Assembly: GCA_007119405.1 (NCBI GenBank)
Contig: SKPT01000567.1
Span: forward strand, 1 to 5,149
DNA length: 5,149 bases
Direction of reading: 5' to 3'
DNA from: Phycisphaeraceae bacterium
Lineage (GTDB): Bacteria; Planctomycetota; Phycisphaerae; Phycisphaerales; Phycisphaeraceae
The translations under genes and the position numbers were made by a program. Below are positions 1 through 4,141 of this stretch, in pieces. Below the pieces are notes generated by a model. It was not told where the DNA came from, searched no databases, and saw only the letters and a list, made by a program, of their open reading frames with translations. The number at the start of each line of letters is the position of its first letter. The first letter of the stretch is position 1.

Positions 1-126
1 AATCGGCCGCCACCGCCACCGCTCCAGCTCCGCAGCGCCCTCGGCGATGCCGCCCCGCAGCCCGCAGCACACCGCGAGCCCCGCAGCGCACCGCCGCCAG
101 TGCAGCCGCGAAGGGGCGGCCGGCAT
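1..126 (-). CDS. Possible 5' end of a divergent hypothetical gene (partial, weak)
   Basis: Read on the minus strand, an ATG at 126-124 opens 42 codons without a stop to the window edge, beginning MPAAPSRLHWRRCAAGLAV. Nearly all third codon positions are G or C, and the composition is more protein-like than the overlapping frames, which are rich in Arg, His, Ser and Pro. No Shine-Dalgarno sequence precedes the ATG, and the true start could lie elsewhere. I do not recognise the product. If it is real, the region 127-349 is a divergent intergenic region. If not, this stretch is GC-rich non-coding DNA or the tail of a plus-strand gene ending at the TAG at 128-130. Confidence 0.25.
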   Translation of the reverse strand, partial: MPAAPSRLHWRRCAAGLAVCCGLRGGIAEGAAELERWRWRPI

Positions 127-128
127 GT

Positions 129-161
129 AGCCACGGGTGGAGCGAAGCGGAACCCGTGGTT
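129..161. repeat. Palindromic repeat, CCACGGGT/ACCCGTGG hairpin
   Basis: CCACGGGT at 131-138 is perfectly complementary to ACCCGTGG at 152-159. A G-T pair (130/160) and an A-T pair (129/161) extend the stem outward. The 13-base centre, GGAGCGAAGCGGA, can fold a small GC/GC cap over GAA. From memory, this type of element recurs in planctomycete intergenic regions; I could not check that here. No T-tract follows, so it does not look like a rho-independent terminator. Its core CCACGG is shared with the hairpin at 3340-3379. Confidence 0.6.
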
Positions 162-176
162 CCGACGCCGCAAGGC

Positions 177-200
177 CCCCCGCCCCGGCAGGGGCGGAGG
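177..200. repeat. GC-rich inverted repeat (7-bp perfect stem, GGCA loop)
   Basis: CCGCCCC at 180-186 pairs perfectly with GGGGCGG at 191-197 across a 4-base GGCA loop. Beyond one C/A mismatch, two more C-G pairs reach 177 and 200. A smaller stem, GCGAG at 205-209 with CTCGC at 216-220, follows directly. No T-run is present on either strand. In DNA this GC-rich, such stems arise easily, so function is uncertain. Confidence 0.3.
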
Positions 201-277
201 CAGCGCGAGACCCGCCTCGCCGCCTCCCGGCGCCGACACGGACCTGGCTCGGCGGCTGCCGGCCCCCCGCCAAAGCC

Positions 278-305
278 TTGGCCTGCGCCGCGGGGCCGGT
301 ACAAT
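278..305 (+). promoter_or_regulatory. Candidate sigma-70-type promoter of the dioxygenase gene
   Basis: TTGGCC at 278-283 (four of six matches to TTGACA) and TACAAT at 300-305 (five of six to TATAAT) are separated by 16 bases. Transcription would start near 312, giving a leader of about 38 bases that carries the GGAG ribosome site at 337-340. AT-rich hexamers are rare in this intergenic DNA, so the box stands out. The same eight bases TACAATGG recur upstream of the third gene. Assigned by pattern only. Confidence 0.45.
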
Positions 306-349
306 GGCACCCACAGCCCCCGGCCCAGGACCCGACGGAGATTCGCCTC

Positions 350-1159
350 ATGCTCGATCAGGCCCAGCTCGACAAGTTTCAGCGCGACGGCTTCACCCTC
401 GGCTGGCAGGTGCTCACCGAAGCCGAGGTCGACGAGCTCCGCGACGAGCTCGCCCGCGTGACCAGCGACGACCCCGGCCCCGGGCCCCGGCCGGTCTCCA
501 TCCAGAACCTCGCCGGCGACGAGGCCGCCCCCGTCTGGCAGATCGTCAACATCTGGCAGGCCAGCGACGCCTTCCGCCGACTCGCCTTCAACCCCAGCCT
601 CATCGAGGCCGCCGCCACCCTCATCGACGCCCGCCAGCTTCGCATCTGGCACGACCAGATCCAGTACAAGCCGGCGGGCACCGGCGGGGTGAACCCCTGG
701 CACCAGGACTCGCCCCTGTGGCCGGTGCTCGAGCCCAAGGACGCCCAGATCACCGTCTGGGTCGCCTTGGACGACGTCGACGAAGAGAACGGCTGCATGT
801 CGATGGTGCCCGGCTCGCACACCTGGGGCAACGTCATGGACGAGCTGCGCAAGGTCCCCAGCTACGACGAAACCCCCACCACCTTCCAGGGCCACGAGGT
901 CAATCGCGTCCTCTGCCCCGTCCCCGCGGGCTGGGTCCACTTCCACCACCCGCTGACGTGGCACGGCTCGCACGCCAACCGCTCCGGCCGGCCCCGCCGC
1001 GCCATCGCGCTGCACTACATGGCCGAGCGCACCCGCTTCCACGCCGCGGGCAACCACCTGATGAAACCGTACATCGAGGTCAACGACGGTGAGCCGATCA
1101 CCGGCGAGACCTTCCCGCTCGTCTACAACGCGGGCGAGCCCGCCCAGCAGCCGGCCTGA
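350..1159 (+). CDS. Phytanoyl-CoA dioxygenase (PhyH) family protein
   Basis: This 269-residue protein belongs to the Fe(II)/2-oxoglutarate-dependent PhyH family of oxygenases, which hydroxylate small molecules or acyl chains in the cytoplasm; the substrate cannot be told from sequence. The double-stranded beta-helix core is visible. The iron-binding facial triad is His118 and Asp120 in WHQD plus His205 in LTWHGSHANRS. Arg217 (or Arg216), about 12 residues further on, is placed to bind the 2-oxoglutarate carboxylate, and Gln105/Lys107 in IQYKPAG sit where the family contacts the co-substrate. The start DGF region (FQRDGFTLGW, residues 10-19) is the usual N-terminal family signature. The ATG at 350 was chosen because GGAG lies 9 bases upstream and the family homology begins there; the open frame continues further upstream but reads as Pro/Arg-rich non-coding sequence. 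There is no signal peptide. The length is normal for bacterial members. It may share a transcript with the next gene 53 bases downstream, although their roles have no obvious link. Confidence 0.9.
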   Translation: MLDQAQLDKFQRDGFTLGWQVLTEAEVDELRDELARVTSDDPGPGPRPVSIQNLAGDEAAPVWQIVNIWQASDAFRRLAFNPSLIEAAATLIDARQLRIWHDQIQYKPAGTGGVNPWHQDSPLWPVLEPKDAQITVWVALDDVDEENGCMSMVPGSHTWGNVMDELRKVPSYDETPTTFQGHEVNRVLCPVPAGWVHFHHPLTWHGSHANRSGRPRRAIALHYMAERTRFHAAGNHLMKPYIEVNDGEPITGETFPLVYNAGEPAQQPA

Positions 1160-1197
1160 GCCGTTTCACGGCCGCGCTGCCCCCGGCGTGACAACTC

Positions 1198-1206
1198 GAG
1201 GAGGAG
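1198..1206 (+). promoter_or_regulatory. Strong Shine-Dalgarno site (GAGGAGGAG)
   Basis: GAGGAGGAG ends 6 bases before the ATG at 1213, fixing the start of the secreted protein and predicting efficient translation. The 53-base gap from the previous stop has no recognisable -10 box, so translation from a shared transcript with the dioxygenase is plausible. Confidence 0.7.
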
Positions 1207-1212
1207 TAAGCG

Positions 1213-3180
1213 ATGCGGCAGAGCCATGATCGTCCCGGCCACGTCACCGTTGCGCGCCTCGCGCTGACCCTCGGCGCCCTGTGGCTGGCCGGCCCCGCCC
1301 ACGCCCAGATCCTGGGCACCACCGACGAGATCACGCAGCACGGCATCACGTTCTCCTTCGACCAGGCCTACACCTACGGCCAGTTCGCCAACGGCGACTA
1401 CTGGGTTGCGCCTTCCACCCCCGGCGGGGCGGTGAACATCACCGGCATGAGCCCGGGCTTTACCGGCACCGCCAACGGCTGGATGGTCAACCCCACCTCC
1501 AACGCCCAGAGCTGGGACAACGAGATCACCTCTTTCAATGCCAGCCTCGCCCCCAGCCTGCCCTACGACGCCGGAGGCGGCGAGTCGATCCTCAAGGCCA
1601 TCAGCGTCGGACACTGGCCCAGCGGCGTGCCCGCGACGCGCTACTCCAGCCGCGACGTCGCCAAGCTCGAAACCATGGCCGTGCTCACCGTTCTCGACGA
1701 GGCGCCCGTCGACGGCGGCGAAACCCTCTTCCGCCCCTGGTACATGGGCCACGACAAGCCCTTCTACTCCACCAACGACCTTCAGCTCGACCTGCTGCCC
1801 AGCCTCAGCTACGCCGGCAGCCGCCCCAACCTCGACAGCCAGGTCCGACGCTGGGAGCGCGTGCAGGTCGACCACAACGGCGGCTGGCAGGGCCGACAGT
1901 ATCGACCCCGCCAGAACATGCACGACTACGGTGCCGAAACCGCGCGTGAAAGCGGCGCTACCGCCCTGCGGCTCATGCTCGACGACCCCGTCGAGCAGAA
2001 AATGCCCCTGCTGGTCAACTACGTGCAGTACGGCCTGGATCTCTACGGCGCCATGCAAAACGGCACCACCTGGCCCCCCAACGGCGGCCATGCGCTGGGC
2101 CGGAAGCTCCCCATGGTCTTCGCCGCGGTCATGCTCGGCGACGAGCAGATGAAAAGCGACATCCTCAGCGCCCCCGCCAACACCTTCCACGAGGACGGCT
2201 CCGTCCAGTTCACCGAAAACGCCATGACCACGCTCTTCGGCCACCCCGGGTCCGAGTCCATGTACTGGCTCAACCAGAACACCGGCTCAGGCTCACGCAC
2301 CGTCCGCGATCCCTACGGCTACATCGATGGCGGGCAGACGCCCGGCGGCAGCTACCAGTTCTGCTGCAACTCCATGCCCTTCAAAGGCGCCGCCCTGGCC
2401 CTGCACCTGATGCCCGAGCTGCGCGACATCTTCGACAACGAAGAGTACCTCGACTACGTCGACCGCTGGGTCAACCACGGCGCCTGGACGCTGCCCGATC
2501 CCTACAAGGCCAACGGCGACGGCGAGATCGACGGCGTCGGCCGCTACCCCCACCTCCACGGCTCCAACGCCGACTCCGGGCACTACGGCAGCGGCTTCGT
2601 CAACGCCATGTGGAACGCCTTCCGCGACGGCCCGGCCGTCATGATGCCCTTCATCGCCCCCTTCGGCGGCGGCACGTTCGACGAGCCCGTCTCCGTCGAG
2701 CTGCTCGCCCCCCATCAGGACGACGTCCAGATCCGCTACACCCTCGACGGCTCCACGCCCACCGAGGACTCGCCGCTCTACACGGGCGCCTTTCTCGTCG
2801 GCCCGGGCGAGCACGTGCTCAGCGTCCGCGGCTTCAAGGCCGGCCACCACAGCAGCGCCGTCAATACCGTCGAGCTCTCCGTCGCCGGGCTGCTCGGCGA
2901 CATGAACCACGACGGCGTCGTCGACACCGGCGACGTCGCCGCCTTCGTCCTCGCCCTGACCGACCCCGCCGCCTACATCGCCCAGTTCAACGTCAGCGAA
3001 GCCACCATGATCGGCACCGGCGACATCAACCGCGACGGCGTCTTCGACACCGGCGACGTCGCCGCCTTCGTCAGCCTGCTCGTCGACGGCCCAAACGTCC
3101 CCGAGCCCGCCACCGCCGTCACCCTCGCGTTCGCCGGCCTGGCGCTGCTGCGCCGCCGGCGCTGCCGTGACACCGGATGA
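1213..3180 (+). CDS. Secreted chitobiase-domain, dockerin and PEP-CTERM protein with unidentified N-terminal domain
   Basis: This 655-residue protein is built for export. Residues 1-31 form a signal peptide: basic residues, a hydrophobic core (ALTLGALWLAG) and a likely cleavage site after AHA. Residues about 32-485 are the main domain, which I cannot name. Its middle (about 235-320) and end (390-480) look alpha-helical, with NGGHALGRKLPMVFAAVML around 290-308, reminiscent of alpha/alpha-toroid polysaccharide lyases; that is only a resemblance. Residues 487-558 match the chitobiase/beta-hexosaminidase C-terminal type (IRYTLDGSTPTEDSPLYTG). Residues 562-623 hold two dockerin type I repeats, each with Asp/Asn at loop positions 1, 3, 5, 9 and 12 (563, 565, 567, 571, 574 and 604, 606, 608, 612, 615), so both should bind calcium. 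The tail is PEP-CTERM-like: VPEPAT at 629-634, a short hydrophobic segment, then RRRR at 647-650, implying sorting by an exosortase encoded elsewhere. A carbohydrate-active role at the cell surface is inferred. Cysteines occur only at 384, 385 and 651. The start is fixed by GAGGAGGAG just upstream. Confidence 0.88.
   Translation: MRQSHDRPGHVTVARLALTLGALWLAGPAHAQILGTTDEITQHGITFSFDQAYTYGQFANGDYWVAPSTPGGAVNITGMSPGFTGTANGWMVNPTSNAQSWDNEITSFNASLAPSLPYDAGGGESILKAISVGHWPSGVPATRYSSRDVAKLETMAVLTVLDEAPVDGGETLFRPWYMGHDKPFYSTNDLQLDLLPSLSYAGSRPNLDSQVRRWERVQVDHNGGWQGRQYRPRQNMHDYGAETARESGATALRLMLDDPVEQKMPLLVNYVQYGLDLYGAMQNGTTWPPNGGHALGRKLPMVFAAVMLGDEQMKSDILSAPANTFHEDGSVQFTENAMTTLFGHPGSESMYWLNQNTGSGSRTVRDPYGYIDGGQTPGGSYQFCCNSMPFKGAALALHLMPELRDIFDNEEYLDYVDRWVNHGAWTLPDPYKANGDGEIDGVGRYPHLHGSNADSGHYGSGFVNAMWNAFRDGPAVMMPFIAPFGGGTFDEPVSVELLAPHQDDVQIRYTLDGSTPTEDSPLYTGAFLVGPGEHVLSVRGFKAGHHSSAVNTVELSVAGLLGDMNHDGVVDTGDVAAFVLALTDPAAYIAQFNVSEATMIGTGDINRDGVFDTGDVAAFVSLLVDGPNVPEPATAVTLAFAGLALLRRRRCRDTG
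2896..3072 (+). repeat. Intragenic direct repeat encoding the two dockerin motifs
   Basis: The 54-base segments 2896-2949 and 3019-3072 are 123 bases apart, in frame, and differ at only 3 positions (ATG/ATC, CAC/CGC, GTC/TTC). They encode the two calcium-loop and helix units GDMNHDGVVDTGDVAAFV and GDINRDGVFDTGDVAAFV. The paired architecture is normal for dockerins, but the nucleotide identity, including identical synonymous codon choice over the last nine codons, is high. Confidence 0.85.
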
Positions 3181-3257
3181 TTCGCCGCTGATGACCTGAC
3201 GGTGACGCCGGCCGGGGCTCGCCGCACGTTGCGCTATGGAACGCGCCACCCTGAGAT

Positions 3258-3263
3258 TACAAT
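3258..3263 (+). promoter_or_regulatory. Candidate -10 box (TACAAT) of the NlpC/P60-like gene
   Basis: TACAAT matches five of six bases of the sigma-70 -10 consensus and sits in TACAATGG, identical to the box before the dioxygenase gene. No good -35 lies at normal spacing; TTGCGC at 3229-3234 is 23 bases upstream, too far for a standard promoter. The call rests on the -10 alone and its intergenic position. Confidence 0.3.
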
Positions 3264-3339
3264 GGTGCGTCGAGGCCGCCGCTCACCGCCGCCTCGGCAC
3301 GGCGGGTGCGGCCGGGGCCGGCACGCCGAATGGGATGCC

Positions 3340-3379
3340 GGTGCCACGGCTTGTCGGCAAAGCGGCAAGCCGTGGCGCC
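3340..3379. repeat. 17-bp hairpin, GCCACGGCTTG/CAAGCCGTGGC palindrome
   Basis: The 11 bases at 3343-3353 are perfectly complementary to 3366-3376. With two G-T wobbles (3342/3377 and 3354/3365) the stem extends to 17 bp from 3340-3356 to 3363-3379, closed by a 6-base GCAAAG loop. It ends 30 bases before the GAGG ribosome site of the downstream gene. No T-run follows, so a rho-independent terminator is unlikely. The core GCCACGG is shared with the hairpin at 129-161, suggesting a family of dispersed palindromic elements; a role in transcript stability or translation control is also possible. Confidence 0.65.
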
Positions 3380-3409
3380 TGATGCCCGCGTCTTTATGAC
3401 AACCCGAAC

Positions 3410-3414
3410 GAGGT
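3410..3414 (+). promoter_or_regulatory. Shine-Dalgarno site (GAGGT) that decides the start
   Basis: GAGG at 3410-3413 lies 6 bases before the ATG at 3420. A competing in-frame ATG at 3396 has no comparable site and falls before the family's conserved beginning, so 3420 is the better start. Confidence 0.6.
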
Positions 3415-3419
3415 GCACC

Positions 3420-4064
3420 ATGTCCCTGCAACCGGATGACCTGGACCTGGGCGACGTGCTGCTGAAACGAAGCCACGGCGGCTTCACCCACTGGTTCATC
3501 CGCCGCGTCACCGCCAACGAGGGCCCGGCCTCGAATTACGTGCACGCCGCGGTCTACGTCGGCCACGGCACGATCGCCGAGTCCACAAGCAGCGGCCGCG
3601 GCTATGTCCTGACCGACCTCATGAACCAGGGCGTGAACTTCCACTACCGCGTCGGCCGCTACACCGCCGACCCCGAGCTCGCCGCCATCGCCGCCCACAT
3701 CGCCTCGACCTGGGCCCGCATGCGCGTCGGCGACGTGCCCGCCTACGCCGGCGGACGCAACTTCGGCGGCTATGGCCTGGCCCAGGCGCTGGGCGCGGGC
3801 TTCGACAACCGCCTCAACCGCAACATCGCCGCACGCGAGGGCGAGGGCGAAAGCTTCTGGGGCAGCGACGGCCAGCCCGGCGTCAGCTCCTCGTTCTGCT
3901 CGCAGTTCGCCGTCCAGGCTTACAACGCCGCCGGCGCCACCTGCAGCCCACCCGTCGTGCCGATCCCCCTCGCCGCCAACCGCGCCACCCCCGCCATGCT
4001 CTACAACGAGTTCGAGCGCCTGCCCGGCTGGACCATCCTCGCCGAGCCGGTCGTCACCCGCTGA
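3420..4064 (+). CDS. Permuted NlpC/P60-like (YiiX/LRAT-type) papain-fold protein
   Basis: This 214-residue protein resembles the circularly permuted branch of the NlpC/P60 superfamily, in which the catalytic His comes before the Cys. Visible signatures are LDLGDVLLKRS near the start (the usual L-x-GD-hhhh strand), His42 in SNYVHAAVYVGHG, Glu54 in TIAES, and Cys160 in SSSFCSQFAVQAYNAAG, the expected nucleophile motif (F/Y-CS-x-hh-x-x-hh). The end has TPAMLYNEFERLPGW (190-204), as in YiiX-like proteins, where a ProAla-x-Leu turn closes the domain. Members hydrolyse or transfer acyl or amide bonds in peptides or lipids; the substrate here cannot be told. There is no signal peptide or membrane segment, so it probably acts in the cytoplasm, unlike cell-wall NlpC/P60 enzymes. 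It stands alone in its own intergenic context, not in an operon with wall genes. Family membership is fairly secure from the motifs; activity is inferred. Confidence 0.75.
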   Translation: MSLQPDDLDLGDVLLKRSHGGFTHWFIRRVTANEGPASNYVHAAVYVGHGTIAESTSSGRGYVLTDLMNQGVNFHYRVGRYTADPELAAIAAHIASTWARMRVGDVPAYAGGRNFGGYGLAQALGAGFDNRLNRNIAAREGEGESFWGSDGQPGVSSSFCSQFAVQAYNAAGATCSPPVVPIPLAANRATPAMLYNEFERLPGWTILAEPVVTR

Positions 4065-4113
4065 TCCGATGCTGACACGCCAGGCCCACCCGAGCAACGC
4101 CGCGGCGCGCGTC

Positions 4114-4130
4114 ACCGCCGGCGTGGCGGT
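4114..4130. repeat. Short inverted repeat abutting the TACGAT box
   Basis: ACCGCC at 4114-4119 pairs with GGCGGT at 4125-4130 around a GGCGT centre. Its last base is the first base of the TACGAT box at 4130-4135. It could be an operator or the remains of a terminator for the upstream gene, but lacks a T-run. In DNA of this composition it may be chance. Confidence 0.25.
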
Positions 4131-4135
4131 ACGAT
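4130..4135 (+). promoter_or_regulatory. Candidate -10 box (TACGAT) of a leaderless gene
   Basis: TACGAT ends 6 bases before the ATG at 4142. A transcription start about 7 bases after the box would fall on or next to the A of the ATG, giving a leaderless mRNA. This agrees with the lack of a Shine-Dalgarno sequence. No recognisable -35 is seen at 16-18 bases upstream (the sequence is GCGCGT-like). Confidence 0.4.
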
Positions 4136-4141
4136 TGGCTC

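Larger units (their letters stand above)
3181..3419 (+). other. Intergenic region and probable long leader of the NlpC/P60-like gene
   Basis: These 239 bases hold no convincing gene. Positions 3181-3257 show no clear terminator for the preceding gene: no GC stem followed by a T-run. TACAATGG at 3258-3265 is a candidate -10 region. From there to the start codon, a leader of roughly 150 bases would include short GC-rich inverted repeats (CGAGGC at 3271-3276 with GCCTCG at 3291-3296; GTGC at 3306-3309 with GCAC at 3321-3324), the large hairpin at 3340-3379, and a ribosome site at 3410-3414. Confidence 0.5.

Noticed and set aside
100..1092. Long plus-strand frame overlapping the dioxygenase gene
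   Set aside because: Its product is dominated by Arg, Pro and Gly, has no family motif, and overlaps in another frame a gene with a complete Fe(II)/2-oxoglutarate motif set.
1160..1172. Small hairpin GCCGT-TTC-ACGGC right after the dioxygenase stop as a terminator
   Set aside because: Only 5 bp and not followed by a T-run; too weak to call and would not separate the two genes convincingly.
1123..2244. Long minus-strand frame opposite the secreted protein
   Set aside because: Gly/Val/Ala-rich antisense shadow typical of high-GC codon bias; the plus strand here has a signal peptide, domains and a strong ribosome site.
2896..3072. Direct repeats as a possible CRISPR or mobile-element signal
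   Set aside because: Only two units, in frame and explained by the dockerin duplication within a coding sequence.
2293..3249. Minus-strand frame of 318 codons opposite the dockerin region
   Set aside because: Composed mostly of Gly, Val, Ala, Asp and Glu with no recognisable motif; mirrors the GAC/GTC/GCC codons of the plus-strand gene.
3396..3419. Earlier ATG as start of the papain-fold gene
   Set aside because: No suitably placed ribosome site, and the eight extra residues (MTTRTRCT) precede the family's conserved beginning.
3234..4115. Minus-strand frame of 293 codons opposite the papain-fold gene
   Set aside because: Same shadow composition and no motif, whereas the plus strand encodes ordered catalytic signatures.
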